Below, piece by piece: positions 34,127 to 43,589 of a DNA stretch of 64,000 nt. Source of the stretch: Hymenobacter sp. GOD-10R. Lineage in GTDB: Bacteria > Bacteroidota > Bacteroidia > Cytophagales > Hymenobacteraceae. Below the pieces are notes generated by a model. It made no database searches and was not told where the DNA came from. It saw only the letters and a program-made list of their open reading frames with translations. The stretch lies in contig NZ_CP141184.1 of the NCBI RefSeq assembly GCF_035609205.1, positions 2,942,501 to 3,006,500 of the forward strand. Reading direction: 5' to 3'. The translations under genes were made by a program, and so were the position numbers. Every line of letters starts with the position of its first letter. Within the stretch, counting starts at the first letter, position 1.

Positions 34127-36211
34127 ATGAAGAAAGGCTTACTCGTGCTGTGGCTATGTTGCCTTTCGGTGTTAGGGGTTGCTCAATCGCCGCAGCGCTT
34201 CTTCCCGAAGGAATTGCTAACGCAGATTGGCGTGTATTACTACCCCGAGCATTGGGACGAAAGCCAGTGGGAGCGAGATATTAAGAAGATTGCCGACCTA
34301 GGTTTTGAGTACATCCACGTGGGCGAGTTTGCTTGGGTGTTTATGGAGCCACAAAAAGGCAAGTACGACTTTCGGTGGTTGGATAAAGTGGTGGACCTGG
34401 CGGGCAAGTATAAGCTGAAGGTCATTATGTGCACGCCGACTTCTACGCCGCCCGTGTGGCTCACGCAAAAGCACCCGGAGATTTTTATCCGCAACAGCGA
34501 AGGCCAAACGGCTTTTCACGGCTCGCGCGATAATTACTCGACATCCAGCGACGTGTACCGAAAATACACGGCGCAAATTGTAGCGGAGCTAGGCAAGCGC
34601 TACGGCCAGGATGCCCGCGTAATGGGCTGGCAACTCGACAATGAACCCGCTCGCTCCGTGGACTATAGCCCCGTCTCCGAGAAAAAATTCAAGGAGTGGC
34701 TTAAGAAGAAGTACGTTACTATCAGTGCTCTGAATGATGCCTGGGGTACGAAGTTCTGGAGCATGGTCTATAACGACTTCAACCAGGTTCGCCTTCCAAA
34801 TTCTCGCTTGCAGTACGGACCTAGCCCGCACGCCGTGCTCGATTCGCGCCGCTTCTCCGCCGACCAGTTGGCCGCCTTCCTCGACTTTCAGGCCCAGACG
34901 CTGCGCAAGTACATCGGCAAAGAGCAGTGGATTATGACCAACTACACCAGCCTGCGCGACGACCCGGGCTACGATCCGCAACGCACCAATAATCTGGATT
35001 TTACGTGCTACACCAACTATCCCGTGCATGGCACCGGCGAAATGCTCGGTGACAAAGGCTTTCGGGTGGGCTCGATGGCTACGCTGGCCTTTATGAACGA
35101 TTATTACCGCACGGTGCGCGGTGTGTACGGCGTGATGGAGTTGCAGCCGGGGCAAGTAAATTGGGGCAGTATCAACCCGCAGCCTGAGCCAGGTGCAGTG
35201 CATATGTGGCTGTGGCACACGTTCATGGGCGGTACTACGCTGAACTGCACCTACCGTTTTCGGCAGCCGATCTATGGCTCGGAACTCTACCACTATGGCA
35301 TCGTGAACACCGATGGTGTGACGCCTACCCGCGGCGGCCTGGAGTTTTCTAAGTACATCCGGGAGGTGAAAGAACTGCGCAAGCAGTATAAGCCGAACCT
35401 AGCGCCGCCTGCCAGCTATACCAATCGTCGCACGGCCCTTCTGATGAGCATCGAGAACTTCTGGGACCAGAATATTCAGCGGCAAACCTCGCAGTGGCAG
35501 CCCTACGACCATGTCACGAAGTACTTCAAAGCAATCAAGTCCCTCGGCGCACCGGTTGACTTCGTGACGGAGCAATCGGATTGGTCGGCTTACAAAGTGC
35601 TGATTGTGCCTGCGTATCAGTTGGTTGATAAAGAACTGATAGCCAAGATCCGGCAGTATGCGGACCAGGGCGGTCAGGTCGTGATAAGCTGCCGCACGGG
35701 GCATAAAGACAAGAACGGCCACTTGTGGCAAGCGAAGTGGGCCGAGCCAATCTCCGAGCTAATCGGCGGAGATGTAGCGTTTTTCGATCTGATGATGCCC
35801 ACTACCGAAGGGGAGGTGTCCTTCGCTGGCAACTCGTACAAGTGGAACAACTGGGGTGACGTGCTGCAGCCTAACCCTAGCACGCAGGTACTAGCTACCT
35901 ATACAAACCAGTTTTACAACGGTAGCGCCGCCGTTTCCCAAGCTAAGCAAGGCAAAGGCACCGTCACCTACATCGGCGTCGATACCAACAGCGGAGAGTT
36001 GGAGAAAGCAGTGCTGCAAAAAGTGTATCAAGGCATTGGTATTCAGACCACTGATTACCCAGCAGGCATCAACGTAGAATATCGCGATGGTTTTTGGGTG
36101 GCCGTCAATTATTCTTCTAAGCCGTATACGCTGCCATTGCCAGTGACCAGCAAAATTCTGGTGGGTGAAAAGGTGCTACCTAGCCCTGGGGTCACCGTTT
36201 GGACGGAGTAG
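34127..36211 (+). CDS. Secreted GH42 beta-galactosidase
   Basis: The 694-residue product has a signal peptide ending near VAQS and the three-domain GH42 plan. The TIM barrel (about 25-400) begins IGVYYYPEHWDESQWERD and contains QLDNEP, with the acid/base Glu, and VMELQPGQVNWG, with the nucleophile Glu. An alpha/beta trimerisation domain (about 410-630) has VISCRTGHKDKNGH. A small C-terminal beta domain follows (about 640-694). Relatives hydrolyse terminal beta-galactosides, some from pectic galactan. A signal peptide is unusual for GH42 in general but common in Bacteroidota. ATG at 34127 is preferred over a GTG ten codons upstream. Confidence 0.92.
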   Translation: MKKGLLVLWLCCLSVLGVAQSPQRFFPKELLTQIGVYYYPEHWDESQWERDIKKIADLGFEYIHVGEFAWVFMEPQKGKYDFRWLDKVVDLAGKYKLKVIMCTPTSTPPVWLTQKHPEIFIRNSEGQTAFHGSRDNYSTSSDVYRKYTAQIVAELGKRYGQDARVMGWQLDNEPARSVDYSPVSEKKFKEWLKKKYVTISALNDAWGTKFWSMVYNDFNQVRLPNSRLQYGPSPHAVLDSRRFSADQLAAFLDFQAQTLRKYIGKEQWIMTNYTSLRDDPGYDPQRTNNLDFTCYTNYPVHGTGEMLGDKGFRVGSMATLAFMNDYYRTVRGVYGVMELQPGQVNWGSINPQPEPGAVHMWLWHTFMGGTTLNCTYRFRQPIYGSELYHYGIVNTDGVTPTRGGLEFSKYIREVKELRKQYKPNLAPPASYTNRRTALLMSIENFWDQNIQRQTSQWQPYDHVTKYFKAIKSLGAPVDFVTEQSDWSAYKVLIVPAYQLVDKELIAKIRQYADQGGQVVISCRTGHKDKNGHLWQAKWAEPISELIGGDVAFFDLMMPTTEGEVSFAGNSYKWNNWGDVLQPNPSTQVLATYTNQFYNGSAAVSQAKQGKGTVTYIGVDTNSGELEKAVLQKVYQGIGIQTTDYPAGINVEYRDGFWVAVNYSSKPYTLPLPVTSKILVGEKVLPSPGVTVWTE

Positions 36212-36235
36212 ATTAGCAGCATAGCATGCTCTATC

Positions 36236-37318
36236 CTAGTTCGCAGAGGCTAGGTGTCGCCCCAACTTCTTGAGTGGTTGCTCAATCAGCCGCCATGATA
36301 AGGTAGCTATCAGTAGCAACCCTATAAGCATAGTGACCAGTGCGGCAGGTGAATGTTCCCAAGCTATAACACTGGAGTATCGCATGCCATTGGCTACACG
36401 CAACCCCACGTGATGTAGTATGCGGTGCAGTATAACTGGCAGGAATAGGTGGTAGAGATATAGGGAGTAACTAATACGGCCCAGAAAAACCAGTACCGGC
36501 GACGCTACGAATCTTTGCAGCTTGCTTGTCTGCATGGTAAGTAAAGTTCCCAGCAGTGCTGCTGAGGCTAAAGCCAGGAGGCTAGGACTCAATGCAACTG
36601 CATTAAGTGAATAAGTTGAAAAAGCGAGAACGAGATACAGTAGAGAAAGTATTATGCTGATAGTCAATAAATAAAGAGGTGGTAAACGCAAACTGGTTGA
36701 CACAAAGCTGAGCAAGGCGCCGCTGGCAAACAAGTCGATAGAAGCTGGCAGAAGAACCAACGCGTATGATGTGCCACTATAAGAAACGAGCAGCCACCGG
36801 AGCAAAGGGCCTAGTACAATAAGACCGCTTAATAGCCCTGTGAGATAACGCCGCGGCGTGAGCAAAATCACCAGAGGCCATACCACGTAAAATTGCTCCT
36901 CCACGGCTAATGTCCAAAAATGACCGGTACCCTCTCCCCAGGCTTGTTCGTGAAAGAACAGAAAGTTAGTTCCTTGTAATAAGAACCAAGGTAATTTACC
37001 CCGCACATAGCTCAGGTTAAGTAGCCAAGCGGTGAGAACAGCTACATAGTAAGCCGGAATAATCCGGAACGTACGACGGAGGTAAAATGCTTTAATACTT
37101 TTTTGAAACGTATTAATTTGACGCTCACGACTCAGAATAGTAGTTATGAGAAAGCCACTTAATACGAAAAAGCCAGTTACCCCAATAGTGCCAGTGTCTA
37201 GCTGGCCTGTTAAGCTAGGTCGCCAGTGTTGTACAATCACTAGCAAGACGGCAATAGCGCGAAATGAATCGAGTTCCGGTCGATAGGGGAAAGTAGCCGG
37301 TTGGGAAGAAGGCGGCAT
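36236..37318 (-). CDS. Acyltransferase family 3 (OafA/YrhL-like) membrane protein
   Basis: The 360-residue product has about ten transmembrane helices and the acyltransferase-3 motifs. The early RPELDSFRAIAVLLVIVQHW includes the essential His, and FFVLSGFLIT and WTLAVEEQFYVVWP match the conserved central parts. Members transfer acetyl or other acyl groups to exported sugars, LPS or exopolysaccharide. It ends shortly after the convergent beta-galactosidase gene and is separated from leuS by a terminator, so it is independently expressed. Confidence 0.9.
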   Translation of the reverse strand: MPPSSQPATFPYRPELDSFRAIAVLLVIVQHWRPSLTGQLDTGTIGVTGFFVLSGFLITTILSRERQINTFQKSIKAFYLRRTFRIIPAYYVAVLTAWLLNLSYVRGKLPWFLLQGTNFLFFHEQAWGEGTGHFWTLAVEEQFYVVWPLVILLTPRRYLTGLLSGLIVLGPLLRWLLVSYSGTSYALVLLPASIDLFASGALLSFVSTSLRLPPLYLLTISIILSLLYLVLAFSTYSLNAVALSPSLLALASAALLGTLLTMQTSKLQRFVASPVLVFLGRISYSLYLYHLFLPVILHRILHHVGLRVANGMRYSSVIAWEHSPAALVTMLIGLLLIATLSWRLIEQPLKKLGRHLASAN

Positions 37319-37392
37319 AAGTGATGGGAGAGGAAATACGACTATAGACGTACTATCAGATCGAGGTAGTAAGTATTAAATCAACTAAAAAC

Positions 37393-37446
37393 AAAAAGCT
37401 CGACTACCCCGCTCCTTATAGATAGGAACGGAGTAGCCGAGCCTTT
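37393..37446 (-). terminator. Terminator after leuS
   Basis: A long stem of about 23 bp with four mismatches or wobble pairs, ending on the minus strand in CTTTTTGTTTTT. It lies 21 bp after the leuS stop codon. Confidence 0.8.
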
Positions 37447-37466
37447 TACAAGCTAGGTCATTCTAT

Positions 37467-40250
37467 TTACAGCACCACGTTCACCATACGGCCGGGCACT
37501 ACAATTACTTTCTTCGGTGTTTTGCCTTCGCTGAATTTCTCAAACACCTCGGAGGCACGTACTTCCTGCTCGATGTTGCTAGCGGGAGCATTGGCGGCAA
37601 ACGTCATTTTGCCGCGCATCTTGCCGTTGAAGGCGATAGGGTATTCCACGGTGGCTTCTTCCAAGTATTCTTCCTTGAACTCGGGGAAGCTGGCGTAGCT
37701 GATGCTGCCAGGCTCATGGCCTAGCTCCGTCCACAGCTCCTCGGCTACGTGCGGCGCGTAAGGCGAAACTACTACCGTGAGCGGCTCTAAGATGGCGCGC
37801 TTATGGCAGTTCAGGGCCGTTAACTCGTTCACGCAGATCATAAACGTGCTGACCGACGTGTTGAACGAGAACTTATCAATATCATCGGCAGCCTTGCGGA
37901 TAGCTTTGTGCAAAGCCTTCAGTTCGGCGGGCGTAGCAGCTTCGTCGGTCACGGCTAGGTTGCCATCTTCGGGGTGGAAGAGACGCCAGAGTTTCTTCAG
38001 AAAACCTGATACGCCACTCATGCCGCTGGTATTCCACGGCTTGAATTGCTCCAAGGGACCTAGGAACATTTCATAAAGGCGAAGCGCGTCGGCACCGTAC
38101 TGGCCAACTAAAACGTCAGGGTTTACAACATTGAACTTGTTCTTCGACATCTTCTCGACTTCAGTGCCGCAGACGTAGGTGCCATTTTCCTCAGTAACAA
38201 ATTCAGCGTTTGCATAGTCAGGGCGCCACTTGCGAAAAGCTTCTTGGTCGAGCACATCGTTGTCTACAATGCTGACATCGACGTGAAGCGGTGTAGTATC
38301 ATACTGACCTTTTTTGCCTAGCGTCACAAACTGGCTCGTGCCGTTGATGCGATACACAAAGTTTGAACGGCCCAAAATCATCCCCTGATTAATCAGCTTC
38401 TGGAACGGCTCGTTGCTGCTCACCAGACCTAGGTCTTTCAGGAACAGGTACCAGAAGCGCGAGTACAGCAAGTGACCGGTGGCGTGTTCGGCGCCGCCCA
38501 TGTAGAGGTCCACGGTTTTCCAGTATTCCTCGGCTTCTTTACCCACAAACCGCTCCTGGTTATGCGGATCCATGTAGCGCAAGTAGTACCACGAAGATCC
38601 TGCCCAGCCGGGCATGGTGCTTAGCTCGTACTCGTACTGGCCCTGGTATTTCCAGTCTTTGGCCCGACCTAAGGGCGGCTCGCCAGTTTCGGTGGGCTTG
38701 TATTCGTCGATTTCAGGCAGTACCAGCGGCAGCTCGCTCTCAGGCAAACCGTAAGCGGTGCCGTCTTTATAATAAATCGGAATCGGCTCGCCCCAGTAGC
38801 GCTGACGACCGAAAATGGCATCACGCACCCGGAAGTTCACCTTACCTTTACCCAAGCCTCGCTCTTCCAACCAGCTAATGAGCGTGGTCGTGGCCTCTTT
38901 GTAACCTAGGCCGTTCACAATGCCCGAGTTGATGAAGCGGCCTTCTTTGGTCGGGTCAGCTTCTTTTTCGATATCCTTTTGGGCGTCGAGTACCTGAATG
39001 ATGGGCAGGCCAAAGTGCTTGGCAAAGGTCCAGTCGCGCTGGTCGCCGCTGGGCACGGCCATCACGGCACCGGTGCCATAACCGGCCAGCACGTAGTCGG
39101 CTAGCCAAATCGGAACGGGCTCATTGTTGAGCGGATTGAGGCAGTAGCTGCCCGTAAACACACCCGATACGGTTTTCACGTCGGCCATCCGGTCGCGCTC
39201 CGAGCGGTGCTTGCTCTGGGTGATGTAAGTTTCGACGGCCTCGCGCTGCTCATCAGTGGTGAGCTGCTCCACGAGTTCGTGCTCCGGCGCCAGCACCATG
39301 AACGTCGCTCCATAGATGGTATCGACGCGCGTGGTGTACACCTTAATGTTCTGGCTTGGGTCGTTCTGCAACGGAAAAACCACCTCAGCACCCACCGAGC
39401 GGCCGATCCAGTTGCGCTGCATTTCCTTCACCGCTTCGGGCCAATCGATAGTGTCGAGGCCCTGAAGCAGGCGGTCGGCGTAAGCGGTGATGCGCAAGTT
39501 CCACTGTGGCATCAAACGACGTTCCACGGGGAACCCTCCGCGCTCCGACACGCCGTCTTTTACTTCGTCGTTCGACAAAACGGTACCTAGGGCAGCGCAC
39601 CAGTTAACGTAAGTATCTGATTGATAAGCTAAACGATAGGCAAGAAGCGTCGCCATTTGGGCTGGCTCCGACTGTGCCTTCCACCCGTCGGCTGTGAAGC
39701 TAGGCCGTCCTTCGTCGTCGCCCGCGGCGCGCACGCCTGCATTGCCGTTTTGCTCAAACTGCGCGATGAGTGTCTCAATGGGCTCGGCGCGGTCCGAATC
39801 GAGGTTATACCAGGAGTTGAACAGCTTCAGGAAAATCCATTGCGTCCACTTATAGTACTCGGGGTCGGAGGTGCGAACTTCCCGGCTCCAGTCGTAGCTG
39901 AACCCTAGGCTATTCAGCTGCTTGATATAGGTGTCAATGTTCTTCTCCGTGGTAAGCGCCGGGTGCTGGCCCGTCTGGATGGCGTACTGCTCAGCAGGTA
40001 GGCCGAACGAGTCGAAACCCATGGGATGCAGCACATTATAGCCCTGCAAGCGCTTGTAGCGCGTTACTATATCGGAGGCAATGTAGCCCAGTGGGTGACC
40101 TACGTGCAGGCCCGCTCCCGAAGGATAAGGGAACATATCTAGCACATAGTACTTGGGCTTTTCTGACTGATTATCAGCCTTAAAGGTATTATGCTCTTTC
40201 CAGTGGGCTTGCCACTTTTTCTCAATTTCCTCGGGACGATAACCGGGCAT
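37467..40250 (-). CDS. leuS: Leucyl-tRNA synthetase
   Basis: LeuRS charges tRNA-Leu. At 927 residues it has the bacterial layout. The class I Rossmann catalytic core is split by the CP1 editing domain (about 240-420). HVGH (in the segment [15 protein letters not shown], about residue 43) is the HIGH motif. The KMSKS loop appears as KMSKN (about 700). [15 protein letters not shown] is the editing-pocket Thr/Asp region. The anticodon-binding helical domain occupies about 740-870. ATG at 40250 is used; a TTG two codons earlier is also in frame. An imperfect -7 box (40284-40291) precedes it. The KMSKN variant is mild and conserves both Lys residues. Confidence 0.96.
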   Translation of the reverse strand: MPGYRPEEIEKKWQAHWKEHNTFKADNQSEKPKYYVLDMFPYPSGAGLHVGHPLGYIASDIVTRYKRLQGYNVLHPMGFDSFGLPAEQYAIQTGQHPALTTEKNIDTYIKQLNSLGFSYDWSREVRTSDPEYYKWTQWIFLKLFNSWYNLDSDRAEPIETLIAQFEQNGNAGVRAAGDDEGRPSFTADGWKAQSEPAQMATLLAYRLAYQSDTYVNWCAALGTVLSNDEVKDGVSERGGFPVERRLMPQWNLRITAYADRLLQGLDTIDWPEAVKEMQRNWIGRSVGAEVVFPLQNDPSQNIKVYTTRVDTIYGATFMVLAPEHELVEQLTTDEQREAVETYITQSKHRSERDRMADVKTVSGVFTGSYCLNPLNNEPVPIWLADYVLAGYGTGAVMAVPSGDQRDWTFAKHFGLPIIQVLDAQKDIEKEADPTKEGRFINSGIVNGLGYKEATTTLISWLEERGLGKGKVNFRVRDAIFGRQRYWGEPIPIYYKDGTAYGLPESELPLVLPEIDEYKPTETGEPPLGRAKDWKYQGQYEYELSTMPGWAGSSWYYLRYMDPHNQERFVGKEAEEYWKTVDLYMGGAEHATGHLLYSRFWYLFLKDLGLVSSNEPFQKLINQGMILGRSNFVYRINGTSQFVTLGKKGQYDTTPLHVDVSIVDNDVLDQEAFRKWRPDYANAEFVTEENGTYVCGTEVEKMSKNKFNVVNPDVLVGQYGADALRLYEMFLGPLEQFKPWNTSGMSGVSGFLKKLWRLFHPEDGNLAVTDEAATPAELKALHKAIRKAADDIDKFSFNTSVSTFMICVNELTALNCHKRAILEPLTVVVSPYAPHVAEELWTELGHEPGSISYASFPEFKEEYLEEATVEYPIAFNGKMRGKMTFAANAPASNIEQEVRASEVFEKFSEGKTPKKVIVVPGRMVNVVL

Positions 40251-40363
40251 AAGCAATGGGGATAGTGCGACTTTTTGAACAGGCGAAATTACAGAAATGC
40301 TGGGAAGGAGCAGGATGATTAGTAAAAGTGAAGCCTAGAGCTATAAAAATCAGAATTAGAGCG

Positions 40364-40493
40364 AGAAAGCTCCCCTCCTTTTTTAAGGAGGGGTTGGGGG
40401 TGGTTCCTTGCCATTGAACGAAAGGCTAGCTCTAGGCTTCTAGTTCTAGTCTGACCACTCCCAACCCCTCCTAAAAAAGGAGGGGAGCTTTCT
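40364..40493. repeat. Inverted repeat, family B, copy 2
   Basis: Arms 40364-40404 and 40454-40493 pair with few differences and share AAGCTCCCCTCCTTTTTTAA and TTGGGGGTGGT with the copy at 32999-33140. The spacer is about 50 bp. It separates leuS from the CrtA-like gene. Confidence 0.85.
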
Positions 40494-40497
40494 AGCC

Positions 40498-41211
40498 CTA
40501 ATCCTGACTTGTTAATTGTTGCGTTTCCAGCGGGTCCTTGCCATCCCAAGTGCCCTCGCTTCGCGTCACCTGGAACCGCGCAAACAGTTCCTCACTGTAC
40601 CAGCCTTCTTGGCGGGTGCGCTGAATTACTTCGCGGTGCAGCTCGCCACGGTAGGCGTACTGCTGCATGGCCTGCGCCGACTCCCAAATGCTGAAGGTAG
40701 CTTGTCGGATCACTGGTAGTTCACCGAGGCCAATGGACGCTAACACGCCCGGCGCATGGGCTACTGCCGCGCTGGTGGGCGCCACATATTTCCAAAAACG
40801 TGGTGTTTTGCGCAGCCGAATAGAGGCGCGCGTAAGTACTGCCACCGGGCCTTCTACCTCAGAAATATCTGATTTGTAGTCAAATGGGTTGATCCCGTCC
40901 CACAAACCGTGGGCTTTTAAGGGGGCTAGGTCGATGGTCCAGATTTCGGTGCTGCGCCGCTGGTATTCCTGCCAAAGCGGGTGCGTGTCGAAGAACTCGG
41001 CGGCCGCCGCCTGCGATTCCCAAACAGCCATCATCCCGTAGCGGTGCAGGTTGGGGCGCAAGCCAAAGCCGTTATCGGCGCCGCTGCCCAGGAGCTTGAA
41101 AAAGCGCAACCCCGGAACCCGGCGCAGGGGCTGCTGTGAGGTGCCCATCTGGGCCAAGCCCCAGCGAACTTGCCCCGGCTTCAGACCGAAAATGGAAAGG
41201 GTGGTGTGCAA
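40498..41211 (-). CDS. Spheroidene monooxygenase-like (CrtA family) protein
   Basis: The 237-residue product matches the CrtA family (heme-dependent carotenoid oxygenases). PGLRFFKLLGSGADNGFG (about 33-50) and the central RYGMMAVWES are typical. It has no signal peptide. CrtA adds oxo groups at the carotenoid C-2 position, as used for red pigments of Hymenobacter and relatives. The rest of the carotenoid cluster (crtB, crtI, crtZ) is not in this window, so the gene is isolated. The best start is TTG at 41209-41211; the next Met would cut into the family domain. Confidence 0.8.
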   Translation of the reverse strand: MHTTLSIFGLKPGQVRWGLAQMGTSQQPLRRVPGLRFFKLLGSGADNGFGLRPNLHRYGMMAVWESQAAAAEFFDTHPLWQEYQRRSTEIWTIDLAPLKAHGLWDGINPFDYKSDISEVEGPVAVLTRASIRLRKTPRFWKYVAPTSAAVAHAPGVLASIGLGELPVIRQATFSIWESAQAMQQYAYRGELHREVIQRTRQEGWYSEELFARFQVTRSEGTWDGKDPLETQQLTSQD

Positions 41212-41234
41212 GGCGTATTAAATTAACAGACGAA

Positions 41235-41336
41235 TGTAGCGCGAAGCTCCTGCTTCGCGTATCGTTGACCGACCTGGGCTAGGTTATCGTGCTAGCTTCA
41301 TCGTTCAGCGATACGTGAAGCGGAGCTTCGCGCCAC
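41235..41336. repeat. REP-like inverted repeat, family A, copy 3
   Basis: The left arm starts TGTAGCGCGAAGCTCC at 41235 and the right arm ends GGAGCTTCGCGCCAC at 41336. The outer arms pair with a few mismatches and one missing base; the inner TATCGTTGA / TCAGCGATA also pair. It lies upstream of the CrtA-like gene. Confidence 0.8.
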
Positions 41337-41351
41337 TTCCTTACCAACAAA

Positions 41352-41379
41352 AAAGGGCGAGAATTGCTTCCCGCCCTTT
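41352..41379 (-). terminator. Terminator after the PNPOx-like gene
   Basis: A 12-bp stem (41352-41363 with 41368-41379, one wobble) with a 4-nt loop, ending TTTTTTGTT on the minus strand, 21 bp after the stop codon. Confidence 0.8.
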
Positions 41380-41400
41380 GTATCTTCAAGTATAATAGCC

Positions 41401-41910
41401 TTACTGAGGCGTTACTTGTACGTGCTCGTCGCCGGTGGGCTGATAACGCTCGCCAGTGGCTACCGCTTTCACGTAGCCGAAGGCGTTTACTAACACGTTG
41501 CTAGGCTGGTCCCATACCTCACCGCGCTCAATATCAATTTTGAGCAGCGAAATGTTCGGATCATCAGAACCCTTAGGGAACCAAGAGCGCAGGCCCTCCG
41601 TCCAGAGGTCTTTGATTTTCGTGCGGTCGTTTACAATCGTGGCGATACCTGAGATTGACACATACAGGTTGTCGCCAGGCTTCGAATAACCTAGGTTTAC
41701 GTGCTGCTCGCGCTGCACTTCGTCGATCTTAGCAGAATCTTTCTCGGTGAAGAACCACAGAGTGCCGTCTTCATCTGGCTTCTGGGTGTACATCGGACGG
41801 CTGTGCAACTGACCATTCGTTTCTGCCGTGGTCAGCATCGCAATTTTGATGTCTTTGATTCTATCAATCAGCTTCGTCACGTCGTGACTTTGGGCAACAT
41901 GCTCTGCCAT
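41401..41910 (-). CDS. Pyridoxamine 5'-phosphate oxidase-like FMN-binding stress protein (general stress protein 26 type)
   Basis: The 169-residue product is a split-barrel flavoprotein. IKIAMLTTAETNGQLHSRPM (about 25-45) and LWFFTEKDSAKIDE match the general stress protein 26 group of the PNPOx family; FMN is the likely cofactor. It lacks the catalytic residues of true pyridoxamine oxidase and probably acts in stress redox or flavin binding. It is monocistronic, with the terminator 21 bp downstream. Confidence 0.88.
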   Translation of the reverse strand: MAEHVAQSHDVTKLIDRIKDIKIAMLTTAETNGQLHSRPMYTQKPDEDGTLWFFTEKDSAKIDEVQREQHVNLGYSKPGDNLYVSISGIATIVNDRTKIKDLWTEGLRSWFPKGSDDPNISLLKIDIERGEVWDQPSNVLVNAFGYVKAVATGERYQPTGDEHVQVTPQ

Positions 41911-42017
41911 AGTGGTAGGTGTTCGTAAGGGTTTTGGTAGTAGGGGAGAGTAGACAGAAATACGGTGGAGTCGGCTGAAGGTTTAGGGTTCGGCATTTCG
42001 GCGTACCTTCCGGGTCC

Positions 42018-42632
42018 ATGAATTTCTTAGCGCACCTGCTCCTTTCCGGCTCACCGGCCGCTCCCGATTACGCCGATGTAGTAGTCGGCAACTTTGCCGC
42101 CGAGGCCGTGCGGGGCCGCGCTGGACTGCTTGCGTACCCCGCTGCCGTGCAGCGCGGCATCTGGCTGCACCGCTTCATCGATTCATTTACGGATACGCAC
42201 CCCGTCGTGCGCCGCACCACGGCCCGCCTGCGCACCGCCGGCCTAGGTAAGTGGGCTGGTGTCGTGTCCGATGTTGGCTACGACCACCTGCTGGCCCGCG
42301 ACTTCTCTCGCTACCACTACGATGCTGCCGAGCCGTTGCCGGCCTTTAGTCAGCGGCTCTATGCGTTGTTGCAAACGCGCCGCCACGAGTTGCCAGAACA
42401 GCTTCAGAACATGTTCCAGTACATGCGGCGCGACGATTGGCTGACGGGATATGCTCAGCCTGAGGGCTTTGCACGCGCATTGCTAGGACTGAGCCGCCGC
42501 GTGCCTAGCGCCCAAGTGCTCGCTACCGGCGCCGCGGCATTTCTGGCAGATTTGCTAGCTTATGAGGCAGACTTCCAGGAGTTTTGGCCAGAGCTACAGG
42601 CAGCGGTACAGCTCGAGCTAGCGAAAGGCTAG
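42018..42632 (+). CDS. Acyl-carrier-protein phosphodiesterase-like (AcpH family)
   Basis: The 204-residue product belongs to the AcpH/DUF479 family, related to HD-domain hydrolases, that removes the phosphopantetheine arm from holo-ACP in E. coli. Conserved elements include MNFLAHLLLSG at the start, DVVVGNFAAEAVRG and the later GIWLHRFIDSFTDTHP, whose His and Asp residues are likely metal ligands. The start is the only Met ahead of NFLAH. It overlaps nothing and is convergent with the YgjP-like metallopeptidase gene. Confidence 0.88.
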   Translation: MNFLAHLLLSGSPAAPDYADVVVGNFAAEAVRGRAGLLAYPAAVQRGIWLHRFIDSFTDTHPVVRRTTARLRTAGLGKWAGVVSDVGYDHLLARDFSRYHYDAAEPLPAFSQRLYALLQTRRHELPEQLQNMFQYMRRDDWLTGYAQPEGFARALLGLSRRVPSAQVLATGAAAFLADLLAYEADFQEFWPELQAAVQLELAKG

Positions 42633-42674
42633 TGCAGCGTAAGTTGTACCTAGCTGGCCGGGCAGCAGCAAAAA

Positions 42675-43397
42675 TTAGCAAGCATCGGCGCCGCTTGGCG
42701 CTAGCATCACCTGGTTGAGAGCGGCTTTCTGCTGGCGCCAATCGGGCATAAACTGGTCCATCAGGCCCCAAAAGCGGGCATTGTGCAGGCGCTCATGCAG
42801 ATGCACCAGCTCGTGCACCACCACGTACTCCAAGCAGGAAAGCGGCTGCTTGATGAGCTCCAAGTTCAACCAGATGCGCTTGGCGGCGATGTTGCACGTA
42901 CCCCAGCGCGTTTTCATCTGTTTGATGGCCCACGCCTTGGCTTGCGCGCCAACCACGGGTTCCCATTTAGCCGCCAAAGCGGGTAGTTGCTCTTTTAATT
43001 GGGCGCGGTACCAAGCCGTTAGCACTTGCTGCCGTTGAGCAGCGGTGCTTTCCGCAGGTACATATAGCTCCAAGCACCGCTCTTCTTCACGCAGAACAAC
43101 CCGCTGACGCCCAGCAGTAGGGTGAATGTGCAAGGTGTAGCCGCGACCCTGGTAGAAGTGGATTTCGCCCGACTCGTAGCGGAATGCTACGGGTTGTTGC
43201 CGCTCCGCAAACTTGGCTTGGTGCCGCCGGATCCAGGCTTGGCGCGCTGAAATAAACTCAGTAATCGAAGCGGTAGGTACTCGTAAAGGAGCCGCGACCC
43301 GCACCCGCCCATCCGGCGCATATACTGTCAGGCGTAAGGAACGGATGTTTTTTCGGACGACTTCAATGGTCAAATCTTCAAACTGTAAAATCGGCAT
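42675..43397 (-). CDS. M48/SprT-like metallopeptidase (YgjP/DUF45 family)
   Basis: The 240-residue product contains the zinc signature HELVH (in VVHELVHLHERLHNARFW, about residue 200), with a third ligand in the later His. This is the pattern of the YgjP/DUF45 family. The N-terminal part (about 1-130) is the beta-rich portion seen in this family. The protein is probably cytoplasmic. Some relatives were named UTP pyrophosphatase, but that assignment is doubtful. The substrate is unknown. Confidence 0.88.
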   Translation of the reverse strand: MPILQFEDLTIEVVRKNIRSLRLTVYAPDGRVRVAAPLRVPTASITEFISARQAWIRRHQAKFAERQQPVAFRYESGEIHFYQGRGYTLHIHPTAGRQRVVLREEERCLELYVPAESTAAQRQQVLTAWYRAQLKEQLPALAAKWEPVVGAQAKAWAIKQMKTRWGTCNIAAKRIWLNLELIKQPLSCLEYVVVHELVHLHERLHNARFWGLMDQFMPDWRQQKAALNQVMLAPSGADAC

Positions 43398-43589
43398 GTA
43401 GGGCGGCGTGGTGGGTGGCGCGAGCAGGTGGCAGCACGAAGGTAAATGTGAATCGGGAATTGAAGCCGCTCCTGCTTAGCTAGGTCGAGGAGTTTGGGAC
43501 AAGCTAGGGCCTAGTAGGGCCTAGTAGGGAGCAGTCCTATGGTGCTTTGAAACAAGAAACTGAGGCTTCACATAATTATTTGCACTGTT

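Noticed and set aside
34589..35293. A 234-codon frame antisense to the GH42 gene
   Set aside because: It is a by-product of the codon bias of the beta-galactosidase; no motif or start signal supports it.
37467..40250. LeuS with a damaged KMSKS motif
   Set aside because: The motif reads KMSKN; both Lys residues are kept and only the last Ser is changed, a tolerated variation, so the enzyme is probably active.
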